Source of the DNA: Leucocoprinus leucothites
Taxonomy: Eukaryota; Basidiomycota; Agaricomycetes; Agaricales; Agaricaceae
Assembly: GCA_013368445.1 (NCBI GenBank)
Contig: JAACJO010000011.1
Location: forward strand, 620,001-684,000
Reading direction: 5' to 3'
DNA length: 64,000 bases
Shown here: positions 22,993 through 35,687 of the stretch, in pieces
Layout of the letters: each line of letters starts with the position of its first letter
Numbering within the stretch: position 1 is the stretch's first letter
Translations under genes and position numbers: made by a program
The notes under the pieces: generated by a model
The model's database searches: none
What the model was told of the DNA's origin: nothing
The model's input: only the letters and a program-made list of their open reading frames with translations

Positions 22993-24421
22993 ATGATTGA
23001 CACACTTCGCCCAGCATCTGCATCTTCTTCTACCCTTCCCTCTACCCTTCCTACGACTCAGCAACAACCCAAGCTTACAAAAAAGCAAAGAAAGTCTCTC
23101 GCTTTCCGTGACAAGTCGTCGAAAAGCAGAACGAAGGATACGATTTATGCGTCCAAGGATGGACAGGAAGTTGAAATGGAGGATCTTCATGTCCCTAACG
23201 TGGAAAAGCCGCCTCGTGCTCGGCATGCGAGCCCTTCGCTACAAATGGGAGATATGGAGGACCAAATCCCAAAGGGCACCTCAAGAGGAGGCGAAACGGC
23301 ATATGCGAGCACGAAGAGGACTCCTAGCAATCCCCCTTCGTCGCAGCAAGAAATCCAGGACCTCTCGCAGCGTCAAAACTCACTCCAGAAACATAAGCGG
23401 GTCGGCAAAGTCGGGGTTACACGACGTAGTGGGAACGATGGCGAGGAAGACAAAAAATCCAGTAAAAAGCGCAAAAGAGCAGACCTGGATGGAGTGGTTG
23501 ATGAGTTGGAGACGCCAGGCCAAGAAGACGGGAACACAAAAGAAAAAGCCCGTAACAAGAAACGGAAATCCGAGAAAGCTGAGTCTGGAGTGGATGGTGT
23601 CGAAGAAGAAGAAGGGGAGGAAATGAACGAGGGTGATGGAGCGAAAGCGGGGAAGAAGGGGAAGGGGAAGGAAGGGCAGAGGTTTATTTTGTTTATTGGT
23701 CGGCTGTTCTTTCCTCTTTATCCTGCACGCTACTGACCCGGGGACGGCTCACAGGCAATCTCAAGTATACGACCTCGGTTGACGCTATCAAGACCCATTT
23801 CTCTGCCTGTGGTGTGCCCCCATCTTTCTTGGTTCTCTTCACATCTTTAACCCTGTTTCGTCTCGTAGATCCACCACCTAATATTCGACTTCTTACTCCC
23901 AAAGCGTCCGCAACTGGTAAAACTACCACAAAATCGAAAGGCTGTGCCTTCCTCGAATTCTCAAACAAAATCTCGCTCCAGCAGGCGCTTAAACAACACC
24001 ACTCTATGCTCGAAGGCCGTATGATTAATGTTGAATTGACTGCCGGTGGAGGTGGAAAAGGTGAGAAGCGTATGGAGAAGCTTAGGGAGAGGAACAAAGA
24101 GCTTCTGGGTCAACGGGTGAGGCACCCCGTTCTGTGATGAGGTCCTAAATATTGACGTTTAAATGACAGACAAAAAAGGCGGAGAAGAAGGGCAAGAAGG
24201 ACGGTTCGCTACCATCGAGGCCGGATAAACCCCAGCGTTATTCCGCGACGTCCGGTATTGAGCAGTCTTCATCTGAGAGTAAACGGACATGGACAGTTGG
24301 CGATGCCGCTGAAGATGAGGTTCATAGAGGTGGTCAGAAGCATAGTAAGAAAACTCGTGGGTCTCGGAAATCGAAGACGAAGGATTGGGGAACGGGTGTC
24401 AATGCTATACCCGTTGGCTGA
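22993..24421 (+). CDS. NOP6: Nop6-like nucleolar RRM protein
   Basis: Exons 22993-23698, 23755-23811, 23869-24116 and 24170-24421 give 420 aa. The N-terminal 230 residues are lysine/glutamate-rich with several KKRKR nuclear signals. A single RRM follows: RNP2-like FILFIGNL, a helix AIKTHFSAC, and RNP1-like KSKGCAFLEF. Immediately after it comes a basic helix EKLRERNKELLGQR and a basic tail. This order (basic N-terminus, one RRM, lysine-rich C-terminus) is that of yeast Nop6, a 90S pre-ribosome factor for early 40S assembly. The RNP2 and RNP1 strands lie on different exons, each junction in frame. The tail KDWGTGVNAIPVG is an unremarkable end. Confidence 0.8.
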
Positions 24422-24695
24422 GAAGACTTTTCTCTCTCTTAGGTTCGGATATTAGCATGTTAATGATTATGGTAGAATCTCTGTCCTGTATTAGTTCATT
24501 AGTCAATTGTTCTGCCTGGCGTATGCTAGCCCAGGATCTCCCTATCAACTACCAAGCTTTCTACCCAACTCGACATTGAATATCTGGCAATCAATGCGTA
24601 TACTCATATATTAAGGTCCGTACTGATGTGAAAAGAATATGCGCTCCCTGATAATAATAAACATGAAAAAGAACGAATGGAAATGCCCCAGCAGT

Positions 24696-26047
24696 TTATG
24701 ATACCAGGATAAATACGAGGAACTGCAAAGATGAGAACGTCAACGATTTAATTGAACCATAGAGTAGAAAAGGACGTACAAAGACAATTAGCACCCCAAA
24801 CATCTTCAACATTAGCCATCGGTTGCTCATCATGCCCGCCAGATACTTTGAGAGCTCCCCATGCGCAGCACTGATGTTACTCTCGATGTCTACGACGTTA
24901 TCGTCAATACGCTGCACTGTTTCCCGTTGCTCAGCTACCATATTGGCAAGCTGGGTAAAGATTTGGCCAAGCTCGGCGATGGTTGTTTCGATAGACTCAA
25001 TGGCATTTGACCGTTGTTGAATATAGGAATCCTATAAGGGCATCCAAACGTGAATGAGAATATAAGCGCCGGTGAATAAAGACGACAAACCTGCTGTTCA
25101 ACCAACTGCATTTGCATGAATGCACCTCCTGCATCGCCATTTGCATGTTCACCCGTCTGGGCTGAGGGAAGGTCCAAAGCGAGTTCATCGTTATTGGGTG
25201 TTGCCCTACCCTTTCCTTTGAAGTCGAAACGATTAGCGGTTCCATCACCCATTGGGTCGCCTCGAGAGGAGTTGTATAATACTGAATCTAGACTCTGTCA
25301 AAACTCGTACACTAGACAGGCTTGGGAGAGACGTACTAGAGGGTGCTTGTGTAGCGGCAGCTGTAGTGCTGTACATGAATTGTTCCGTCCGCGTTTTTGA
25401 TTCTTTCATGTTCTGGATTCGCCATGTAAGAGGTGGTAGAAAGGAGATGATAGACTGCTGCTCACTTGTGTCCGTACTTCCAATACATCCTTGAACGTCA
25501 CACTCGTGTTCGCCAGCTTACTCTGCAGCAGCATGACGACGTTGTTCGTATGCTCTTCCACTTGCTTGCCCTCTGATGAACTGCCAGCATTCCGTTGCTT
25601 GACGTAGGTCTGTAGAGATGCGATTTGCTTGTTTATGTGGGCAATATCTTGCTTTATGATGTAGGTCAATTCCTATTAGCGAGCCAGTAAGTGCTTCTGG
25701 AAGGCTTTGGGTACAGGGAATAGCTTTACGCACGCTAATTTCTACAGGCCGATCGTCGAACAGGGTTTTCCGCTTCGCAACTATGAGTAAGATATAAGAG
25801 TCCCCGCCGAAGGGTAGTAGCACTAGAAAATGCTGAGAAACGCACGTTGTGCAAGCTTATTGAGTTTTAGGGTAGTATTACTGATATCTTTTCCGATTGA
25901 AGACGCCATACGAGAGAACTCGCTTTTGTTTGACGATCTGTCTTTGTGGAGAAGACGCTGTTTGGATTCTACGCCGCGTACAGCAGAGCGGTTGCGAATA
26001 GAGTCCACACATGCTCGGAATTCGTTTGTGCGGTCCTGGACGGGCAT
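24696..26047 (-). CDS. SED5: Syntaxin Sed5 (syntaxin-5 type Qa-SNARE)
   Basis: Exons in transcript order: 26047-25846, 25780-25734, 25672-25466, 25412-25337, 25281-25091, 25031-24780 and 24722-24696; 333 aa. Marks of the family: the Sly1-binding-type start DRTNEFRACV; the Habc helices with IGKDISNTTLKLNKL and LAKRKTLFDDRPVEI; EVRTQNMKESKTRTEQF; then a Qa-SNARE helix (IESIETTIAELGQIFTQLA, containing the central Gln) and a C-terminal membrane anchor of about 17 residues that is split by the last intron, whose final coding exon is only 27 nt. Sed5 is the target SNARE for ER-to-Golgi and intra-Golgi fusion. The donor and acceptor of every intron are GT-AG. Confidence 0.93.
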
Positions 26048-26386
26048 AGCGAGGGTATTCTAGAGAAAGGGAATAAAATAGAGATAGGAACAAAGAGAAA
26101 GCGTAGAGCAGTGCAGGGGTGAGCCTGGCTTAGGTGGCTATGTGGACGTGGCGCACGTGATTAAACGCGTCCATCATAGCCATCAATGGCATCAATTTTC
26201 GAGGTCATAGCCCCTGGCCCGAAAACGGCTCCCTTTGTCCGGAAGACGTAAAGCTTTCTTGAACAACTGTCTGTGAAATTATCTCGACCTTGAACACGGT
26301 GTAGGTGGAGTGGCTTGAATTCTTTCATGCGCTTTCTGTCGTCCCTTGGACACGCCTTTACCTCGAGATCTGTTCGCCCACTGTCT

Positions 26387-26394
26387 TATATAAG
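26387..26394 (+). promoter_or_regulatory. TATA box of glycerol-3-phosphate dehydrogenase gene
   Basis: TATATAAG lies 84 bp before the ATG at 26471 and downstream of an upstream in-frame ATG at 26327, which argues that transcription starts between the two and that 26471 is the real start. Confidence 0.6.
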
Positions 26395-26470
26395 TCGGTC
26401 CTTGGCTCGCCCGTCTTTCGCTTCTCCCCTCCAACCATACCCTTTGTTTACTCCTTCACGCCCTTTTGCC

Positions 26471-28030
26471 ATGCTCACTGCAAAGCCTCAGCCTGCAGGT
26501 GCATCAAAAGTTCTCATTTTCGGCGCAGGAAACTTCGGCTCTTGCCTGGCTTCGCATCTCGGAGACTCCCAGCATGACGTCTATATGTGGGCACGCGAGG
26601 AGAATATAGTGTCGCACTTTAACAAGCACAAGCGCAACCCCGTATACCTCAAGGATCATGAATTCCCAGCGAATATCACCGCTGTTGGTCCTGAAGTACC
26701 TTCAAAAGAATTTATGGAAGACATGGACGTTTTGATATTCGCTATACCGACACAATTCTTACGGTATGCGCGTGCCCTTTAATCGCCTTATTTTCGGCTA
26801 CCTGACCAACGTATATGGTACAGGGACAATTTACGCACTCTTCGTCCGAAACTTAATACTGAGAACATGCCTCTTATGGTATTTGTGAACAAGGGTATTG
26901 AGATTGGATCCCATGCGCTTACCCTCGAGATCATCACGGATACCTGTGGACCGGAAATTGCGAGGGCGGCGACCTTTGTCGTGAGTGTCATATCTTGTCC
27001 ACGTGAGGAAGGGGTTCAATAATCACATTCTACGCAGTCCGGACCTTCGTTTGCCAAAGAAAGTGAGCTCCTGGTCACTCGGTGGCGGCCCCTTGCTGAT
27101 TTCTGTAATTAGTTGTTGACAGACAGCCCACATCTGTGTCAGTAGCTTCGTTTACCGAAGCCGAGGCGGCCAAGGCCGCGACACTATTCCACCAACCTCA
27201 CTTTAGATGGTAAGCAGTCCCGTCCTTTATTAATATATCTTTGTATAGCTTGATGGGTGTTTCATCCAGTTACACTAATGGGGACCCTATTGGCATTGAG
27301 TTGTCCGGCGCCCTGAAGAACGTGTATGCAATTGCGGCAGGCATGTCGGACGGAATGGGCTTCCAGAATAACACGCGTGCAAGTTCGTACCACTTTTTTT
27401 CCCCTCATTATCTACCCTGTAGACAGCGCTGATCGTGAGACGCCTGCGATGCGCAGTGATCATCACTAGGGGCCTCGCCGAACTGACGTGTATTGGAACG
27501 GCATATGGCGCGTCCCCGCTGACCTTCTTGGGGTTGGCCGGCGTTGGGGATCTGTTCTTGACATGCAGTTCGTCAAACAGTCGTAACTATACAGTTGGCT
27601 ATCGACTCGGGCAGGGAGAATCTCTGGATGACATCATGAAAACGTTGGGAAGTGTGGCTGAGGGTGTGTCGACGGCGAAAGGTGCCCAGATGATAATAGA
27701 TGAGTTGGGCGTTAATGCACCGATTGCCAGCTCGGTAAGCCGAAAGCATAACTTTGTACGGTGTGATTCGCTGACTGAGCTCCGATGGGACAGGTCTATG
27801 ACGTGTTATATAACGGTAAGTGGGGGGGTATTTCGACTATAAGGCGATTGGCTGAAAGGATAATCATGGGAACAGGCAAGGACACCCGCTTGGCAGTTCG
27901 TGAACTCATGGAGCTTCCACCATCGAAGGAGCTCGAGCTTCCTCCGACGGCAGGTAAGCCTGCGCGTCGGCTCCTGCGAAAACTGGGTCTGGAGGTCGAT
28001 TCGCCGGTTCCACAGGTGAGAGGATTCTGA
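26471..28030 (+). CDS. GPD1: NAD-dependent glycerol-3-phosphate dehydrogenase
   Basis: Exons 26471-26763, 26824-26980, 27038-27062, 27113-27209, 27270-27382, 27457-27734, 27794-27815 and 27876-28030 give 379 aa. The NAD-binding motif GAGNFG is at residues 18-23. Later come [15 protein letters not shown], the substrate-domain [15 protein letters not shown], and the Arg of NTR followed by ITRGLAE; the end is [17 protein letters not shown]. The enzyme reduces dihydroxyacetone phosphate to glycerol-3-phosphate, for lipid synthesis, redox balance and osmotic glycerol. An in-frame ATG at 26327 would add 48 residues rich in Arg and Ser resembling a mitochondrial presequence, but a TATA box lies inside that extension. 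Two borders are less sure: the acceptor at 27270 and the weak donor at 27383. Confidence 0.92.
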
Positions 28031-28413
28031 TGCCGGCACGACTATAAGACTGACTCGAGTAGTGGCAGACACAACCTAGCCATTAGAAAGTGTCCGTTTA
28101 GACATTATTTTCTCTGTTCCTGTTTCTTGGTACCAGTATATCCTGTTAATATATGCGGACTAATGCACGATACGAGCGGGGCCGGGGCGGGAGCACGGTA
28201 AAACGGCCGGCGGAATGCCGGGATCCGGAGTGACATAAGAGGGCTTATGAGGGAGATCGATCTGAAAAAGGCGCACGGTGGCATTTTTGATTTTTTTTTC
28301 TGCAAAGTTTTCCGAAGGCTCCGGCTTGAACAAATCGTGTCGCTGGCTTGCCCTCATCTCTTGCCCCTCGCTTCTTCCCATACTCCCCTTCTCCCATCCA
28401 CCACCATCCAACT
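28031..28413. other. Intergenic, promoter of ankyrin/CCCH gene
   Basis: This 383 bp contains a T run and a pyrimidine-rich leader just before the next ATG. No coding sequence is seen. Confidence 0.45.
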
Positions 28414-30809
28414 ATGGCCCATGCTTTGTTCAAGGCCTGTTCTGAGGGCAACCTCGCTGCCCTCCATGATTTACTGCACGACGTAAATCCTTATGAACTT
28501 GAGGTTCAAGGTTCGTCACCTAAAGCTTGTCGTCTACTCAATCGATTGTGCCATCTCACACTCCTTGTTAATCTCATAGACGAGTCTGGCTCCACGCCTC
28601 TCATCGCGGCAGTTAAAAATGGCCATGTCGACGTCATCAGCGCTCTCCTCGACAAAGGCATGTCTCTTCCTCTCCTCTGCACACGATGACCGCTGATTAG
28701 CCAAAAATACAGGTGCTGACCCCGCCCATGGGTCGCCGGAGCAGTACACCACAGAGCAGGTTATCCTGGATCTCCTAGCTCAGGCAAAAAACAAGTTGTT
28801 ACCGAACGGTGTTCCAACCACTGAGCCAACCTATCCTCACGATGGCAACGACAATTCCCAGAAGGCATACTACCCTCCACCTCCACCAGAGGCTTACCCC
28901 TACTATCCGACTATCAACCCTTCTCTCTCGACCATCCCCGATGGAGGCGCGTTCTACCCTCCACCCCCACCCCCACAGGCAATGGGCGAAAGCCACTCGC
29001 CTGGAGGCATGAACAACCTTCCGCCCCCCGAAATCGCCCGTTTCATCCCCTGTCGGTACTTCCCAGCATGTCGCTATGGCCCCTCGTGCATGTTTGCCCA
29101 CCCGCCTCAAGGCTATTACCCCAACGGAGCGCCTCCGCAAGCACAATATCCGCCATTTGACCATATGAACACACCTCCCTACCCTCCCAACTACTACCCA
29201 CCGCCGAACTTCCAGCAACCGAACGGTCCCCATCCTATGGCGCCTCTTTCACCGCCACCTGGCCCACCCCATATGATGCACGCCAGGTCGAGTTCGGAAG
29301 TTGTATCACCCACTCAGGGCCCCTTCAGTCCCAACGGAGTTCCTCCTCCTGTTCCGTACGGACCTATGTCACCTTCAGCTTACCCACATGCTGCTCCAAT
29401 GCCAGTTCCTCTCTCGATCCCGCCTCTACCCCCCGTTCATCATCAGTCACAGGTCCCACCACCAGGGCCTCAGTCACCAAACTTCACCCCGTCGCCTGCT
29501 ACACCTTTTAACTTGCAGCAGGACGGTTCCGGTATTTACCCACCTCAACCACCCCAGCAGCCACCTCTGCCGAATGGAAACGTAAGCTTCCCTCCAGAGG
29601 CTGACAGTGCACCAAATCCTCAGCAATCGGGCCCGGAAGGTTTCAACAATGGCGTTCCCCCGCCACATCGCGAGGGACCCGCCCATGCTCGTCGTGGCGG
29701 TAGACATCTTTCGTTTAACAAACCCAGGCCTGCTTGCCTCTTCTTCCCCGCCGGACGTTGCAAAAATGGGTACGTGATTCACCGATATAGACCACCTGCC
29801 TTCTTTGCCAAGGCGGCTACTAAATATACGTTTTCTCCCATGCTGATTTTTTGATTTTGACTCCCAGCGATGATTGTCGGTTCCCTCACGTGATGCCCGA
29901 TAATGCTGCTCCCACTCATCAATCGCCATACTTTGCTGGAAGGGGAGGAGGTCCGAGGCACCCACGCGGTCATGCTCATCTCAATGGAACCAGTAATGGT
30001 GGGTTGGAAGAAAAATTTAACAACATGAATATTCGAGATGTGAGGGATTTGCCGCAGCGCACTCTTTTCTTTTCTTAGTAGCCCATGTATTGATTAAATG
30101 CTTGTATTCAGGAGTCTCAAACACCACACCAACAGCCACAGCCAAACGGCCAAAATGGTGTTGAAACTTCAATTAAGCCTCTGAATGGCACCGACGAAGT
30201 CGGACAGGTCAATGCTAACGGTAACGGTATTGGCGTCGCCAATCGCCCACGATTCCCTCATGGTGGCAAACACCATCACCCCCATCACGGTTACAACCAC
30301 CTCAACCATTATAATGGCAAAGCTCAAAAGCCTCCGGTTCAGGCGTTTAGCAAGCAACGTGTGCCAAGTGCTGATGACTTCCCTGTGCTGGCCGGAACTA
30401 TCACACCACCTGCGAAGAGCCCTTTACACGCAACTGGGCCGACAGCAGCGCAGGTACTACAAGCTCCTCCTCCGTATAAAAAAGAAAACGTTATAGTTGT
30501 CAACGGCACTGGTAAGGAACCGAGTAGCACTCGCGGAACTACCCCTGAGCATCCAAGGTCGCCTGCCACGTCGACAAAGGTGTGTGTCCAGTATTATTTC
30601 CCTTTGCAACACGAGGCTGATCTTCGGACCGAACTCAGGATGTAAAAGCTGATGAACCGGATGGAGCTGTTAACCAAAGTGCGCCTTCTGAGCCACCTGT
30701 GAACAAACTTCCTATCTCATTTGCGGCTGTAGCTACTGCTGCTGCTGTTGGGCCAGCACCATCGACAGCAGGCGCAGACATCTCGAAAGAGGTGTCTGTT
30801 TCTGCTTAG
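28414..30809 (+). CDS. Ankyrin-repeat and tandem CCCH zinc-finger protein
   Basis: Exons 28414-28510, 28580-28657, 28713-29769, 29868-30039, 30112-30579 and 30639-30809 give 680 aa. Residues 1-60 form two ankyrin-type repeats (ALFKACSEGNLAALHDLL, GSTPLIAAVKNGHVDVISALLDKGAD). A CCCH finger C-x5-C-x5-C-x3-H (CRYFPACRYGPSCMFAH) lies near residue 165, and a second, C-x7-C-x5-C-x3-H, near residue 405, separated by a long Pro/Tyr/Gln-rich segment. A His-rich patch (GGKHHHPHHGYNHLNHYN) follows. CCCH fingers of this type bind AU-rich RNA, so a post-transcriptional regulator is the likely role (inference). The second intron (28658-28712) begins with GC rather than GT; no GT alternative keeps the frame. 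Confidence 0.82.
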
Positions 30810-32832
30810 GTTCCTTCCCGTATCTCTGGTATCGGTTCCGGATCTCCTTGGTTTCGCGTTTTGTGGTGAACCCTGAACCCTGGCTTGGTTGCGTCTCTCT
30901 GGTTTCGTTCTTTTGTCTCTGTTGTCGCTATCGTGCTCTTCTCTTCCCTTTCTTTTTCTTCTGTCTTCTTTGGTTTATATTATTTATCATCCCTGCGCGT
31001 CTCCTGTTGCTTGCTCTGCAATGTCTCCCCTTCGCCATTTCATCTCACCAAAAAGGTCCATCGTCCCTCCCATCCACTGCTTCTTTGGACACGGACTCGG
31101 ACTATTAGCGTTTTGTTCTGTTGGGGTTTTTTCCCGCCCCGCTATCGCCTCTTCGCACGCGCCACCACACTCGCATTCCACACGCATTCTCAGATATGCC
31201 ACGTATACATACATACATACACACACATTCTCCATCTTTTCATCATGCTTCCTTATCGACATATTTTCTTGGGTTGTCTGGCTTCTCCTTCCACGTACGG
31301 GTGTTTCTTTTCCTGATTTATGGTCCTGCTTCTGTTTCAGTTTCTTTTTCACTGTTTTATAATCATTTCTCACTTGTGTTATTCTTCTGCTCTTCTGACT
31401 CTGTTTTATTGCTTGGTGCTGCCCATTTGGAGGCTTGAGAGTATTACTACTATTATATTACCACACGTTCCTAACAGCTGTTCTCATTACTACTACATCT
31501 AAGTAACATCCACTCACTATCCAACATGAGGCGTATATACATACATCCATACATATATGCTCACACACAAGTATACTAACATCCATACACTTACACCCAC
31601 ACCCCGCTCCGCATTTCCTTATATTGTCTCTCTTTAACATGTAAAATCGCTGTCTCTTCCCGCTCCTTGTGCTTATCACCTTCTCGTTGGTATATCCGCC
31701 CCTCCCACATGCATATCATATAGATAGTGAGCTTTCCTGTCTATATTTACGCCCTCCAGTGTTTGCCAAGTGTTTTTTGCCGCCACGTCTTGTAGGTGAC
31801 TACGGTGACAATGTATGATTTTTTGTTGGATCTTTCAAAGCGCCAGAAGCGTAGCACCAATTTCTAGGTGGCTCCGCGGGTTTGTTTTTTTCCAGGGTCG
31901 TACATATTGCAAGTGCCAAGCCCCCCGGTACAAACCGCTGGAAGTTGAGGAATATAATATGTACTAGGTTCTCCTCTTCGGCCGATGAAATCATCCGTGT
32001 CCAGGAAATCGCGTGTCTGAATTTCTGCCATAGTGTCTTTGAGATCGTTAAGTCGGTATTAGTACCACTTCCGCCGGGCGAGCATCAGAAAATTCGGGAG
32101 GAAAAGGTTAATTAAGGTGTTCTCATGCTAGAATACCATATGATGATGGGTTATAAACTAGCATCATAGCCCGATAAGACTATATCATTTTTTGTTTCTG
32201 GTTTTGTGGTGTGATAAGCGTGGTCGGCATACCCGAGCTGATTGCTCTGAACAAGTCTCTGTGGGCATCTCATAGCTTTGTCTTTGGAAGAAGTGAGAGG
32301 CATGAATGAACATGCAGGACTGGTGAATAACCGGGAGTCAGAGCAGGTTAAAGGTTCTTTGTCCAGCTCGTGGACTAGTTGAAGCCTTTCCGGGGGTACT
32401 TGCACATGCACCGTTGACAGAGGGGCAGTTTGCTATGAGTCCGAGATAGAGGGGCTCGGAGTGCTCTTCCGGGAATGTGTGACGTATAATAAGCCTCGGG
32501 ACGGTAATGAAGGAGTGGGTATGGTTAGTTTGAAGTCGCTGTCGATGATGATGAATGAACCTGGAGATGTGGTGTATTAACAATAGAGCGGGAAACGGAA
32601 AGACAAGCTTGCGATGGCTGCAGAATTACACATGGATGCACAAAACAAGTCGTTTATAGACAGGGGTCACACTAAAACTAATCAAATTCGGTTCTTCTCT
32701 CCTCCTGCTACGACTCGACAGTGCTGTTCCAAACGACAAACAGGCGAGTTATAGTATCAATCTACTCATACTTTCATAGATACACTCAATAAAAAAAATA
32801 CATCAGCATATCTTATCCCTTCCTCCCATCTT
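30810..32832. other. Long gene-free stretch, pyrimidine-rich with ATAC microsatellites
   Basis: Two kb between the convergent ends of the ankyrin/CCCH gene and ADE5,7. The plus strand is strongly T/C-rich from about 30880 to 31720. Imperfect ATAC/CATA tracts lie near 31204-31222 and 31533-31558. Open frames here are by-products of the skewed composition. It could contain a long 3' untranslated region or a non-coding transcript; nothing visible decides. Confidence 0.5.
31204..31222. repeat. ATAC microsatellite
   Basis: A short run of ATAC units passing into AC dinucleotides in the gene-free stretch. Confidence 0.6.
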
Positions 32833-35687
32833 TCAACTCCACTCCTCCAAATTCCTCATCTCCACCCCCTTCCCACTCACAACCCTCCCAATCTCATAAA
32901 CATCCGCCTTCACCTTCTCATCCCCCACCTCTCTCAACATCTTTATCACCCTCTCCTTCTCCTCTTCTCCCACAACCACCACCATCCCAATCCCATTATT
33001 AAACGTCCTAGCCATCTCCAACGCATCTACCACACCTTCTTTCTTCAACCACTTAAACACATCTGGATAAGGCCAACTCGAAGCATCGATGTAACATCCT
33101 AAATGAGAAGGAAGAACACGAGGGATGTTTTCGATGAAGCCTCCACCTGTGATATGTGACATTGCTTTGATTAAACCGAGTTTGCAGAGGGGGAGAAGTT
33201 GGGAGGTGTAGATTCTTGTAGGTTCGAGGAGGGTACGGCCTAGTGTGGATTGTGCTGAGGTAGAGGGGAGCCAAGGGCAAGGAGAAGAATAGGTGTATTG
33301 AGAGCGGGTGAGGATTTTGCGGACGAGAGAGAAGCCGTTGGAGTGGACACCTGACGAAGATAGGCCGAAGAGGATATCACCTTCGACGACAGGGTTCTTG
33401 GGGTTGGGGAGGAGGAGGGAACGTTCGACGGCGCCGACTGCGAAACCTGCGAGGTCGTAGTCGCCTGTTGTTATTGTAGAATGTTTGTCAGTTGAGGAAG
33501 TGAGGTGATTTGTGAGAGGGGAATGATCGAACCTTCTTGGTACATCCCCGGCATTTCAGCAGTCTCACCACCAATGAGTGCACATCCGGATTGACGGCAT
33601 CCTTCAGCGATGCCTTTAACGACTTGAGTAGCAACTCCCACATCGAGTCTACTACACCCGTAATAATCAAGGAAGAACAATGGTTCTGCACCTTGGACGA
33701 GCAAGTCGTTTACGGACATGGCTACCAAATCAATACCTAGATAAACACACCCGTTAGCAAATTATCTGAATGAAATGCACAAACGCACCAACTAAATCAT
33801 GTATCCCGGTCTCAAAAGCGACCCTCAATTTTGTCCCAACACCATCTGTACCACTTACCAATACAGGATCTTGATACCCTGTCGCTTTCAAATCAAACAC
33901 ACCACCGAAACCACCAATTTCTGCATTATCGGCACCTGCACGACGGGTGCTCCGGATGTAAGGCTTGATAGCTTCGACTAATGCATTGCCTGCGTCGACG
34001 GAGACGCCTGCTTGGGCGTAGGTAAGTGCTGTTTGTGCGGATGCTTGGTGGGAGGGTGAGAGTGTGCTATGTGTGTGAATTAACAAGAGGTTGATTAGAT
34101 TAGATTAGGGTGTGAGTACGTACCGGTGAGCAATGTCCCGTCGGAATGTTTTACCCTCAAATTGAACGGTGTCGACGCCTTCATAAGCGTGTCGAAGGGC
34201 TTCTTCTAGGGTAGATGCATATGCGGAGACGGCGATGACGCGTCCGCCGGTGGTATAAATTTCTTCATTGACTTCTTTTGTGCCTGCGTGGAATATTTTG
34301 ACTGTCACATACACAATCATTAAAATCGGTTTTTTGGAGGTGAGGGATGGGGTACGTACAGTCAGGTGAAGTGCGAGAAATGATGATCTTTTTGTTTTTC
34401 GCGTAGGAGCCGGGGTAACCTGCGGAGGCTAGAACGACGGACACGGCGTAGCCGGGTTTAAATTTGACGTCGATAGAATCAAGGTGATGTTCTGCACAGG
34501 CCTGCATCATTAGAACAATGTGTCAACAATCGCATCTTGACATAAAAACAGGGCTGTTGGACGGACGTGGAGAAGGGCAGCCAAATCAGTTTTGTCATCC
34601 AGGAGCAACAAGATAGCTTCAGTCTCGGGATCACCGAAACGGACGTTGTATTCGAGGACTTTGGGACCGGATTTGGTGAGCATGAATCCCGTGAAGAGCA
34701 TTCCGACGAAGGGGTAACCTTCGCGACGCATGCCGTCGATGGTCGGTCGTAGCGCTTCTTTCACGATACGGCTCATGATTTCTGGAGTTGCGACTGGCGC
34801 TGGGGCGTATGCACCCATACCGCCAGTGTTGAGTCCAGTATCGCCTTCACCGATCCTTTTGTGATCTTGTGCAGGTGGAAGGGGAATGATGGTGTAGCCA
34901 TCGGAGAAAGCGAGAACGGAGACTTCGGGGCCTTCGAGATATTCTTCGATGACGACTTCGTTGCCTGCGAAGGGGTCAGTGATGATATCAAAAGTCGATC
35001 AATGTTGACGTACCTGCGTTACCGAAAGCTTTATCAACCATAATCTCCTTTAACCCAGCCAAGGCATCTTCAGTTGTTTCGGGGATAAGGACACCCTTTC
35101 CTGCAGCGAGGCCACTGGCTTTGAGAACAACACGATGACCACATGTTTTGATGTATTCAGAAGCACTTTCGAATTGATTGGAACCAAAGGTTTTGAATTT
35201 GGCGGTAGGAATATTGTGGCGTTGCATGAATTCTTTAGAAAAGGCTTTTGAGCCTTCCATGCGCGCCGCGAGGACATTGGGACCGAATAAGGGGATGCCA
35301 ACTATGTGGAGTGGTTAGGAGGAGGAAGCGAAAATGCAGAGCAGAGTGGATACCATTACGGAAATGAGATTCGATGCCGTCTACTAGAGGTTGCTCAGGA
35401 CCAGGAACAACCAGATTAACCTATTACGCATGGAGCATTTTTAATCTCGGAGAGAAAAGAAGTCGATCAGTATTGAAAAAACGCACATCGTTCTTCAAGG
35501 CGAATTCAACCAAACTGGGGAAATCGGAGGAAGAGATAACGTCGAGGTTGGAACATTTACTTTCGGAGGTTGTGCCGCCGTTTCCTGGGCAGACATAGAT
35601 ATGTTCGACAAGATCTGATTGGGCAAGACGCCATGCGAGAGCGTGTTCTCTGCCTCCGGAACCCAAGAGGAGGATTTTGAGGGACAT
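32833..35687 (-). CDS. ADE5,7: Bifunctional GAR synthetase / AIR synthetase
   Basis: Nine exons in transcript order: 35687-35487, 35420-35354, 35301-35014, 34964-34567, 34501-34360, 34301-34124, 34066-33789, 33736-33533 and 33464-32833; 795 aa (yeast 802). The N-terminal half is phosphoribosylamine-glycine ligase, an ATP-grasp enzyme: [13 protein letters not shown] at residues 8-20, [31 protein letters not shown] and [12 protein letters not shown]. The C-terminal half is phosphoribosylformylglycinamidine cyclo-ligase: [35 protein letters not shown] and [12 protein letters not shown]. The two halves catalyse steps 2 and 5 of de novo purine synthesis in the cytosol; the fusion is the normal fungal form. 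All motifs are intact. It diverges from the next gene over 380 bp. Confidence 0.95.

Noticed and set aside
30848..31438. Several 86-157 codon frames in the pyrimidine-rich stretch
   Set aside because: They arise from T/C bias in three frames at once and carry no domain features.
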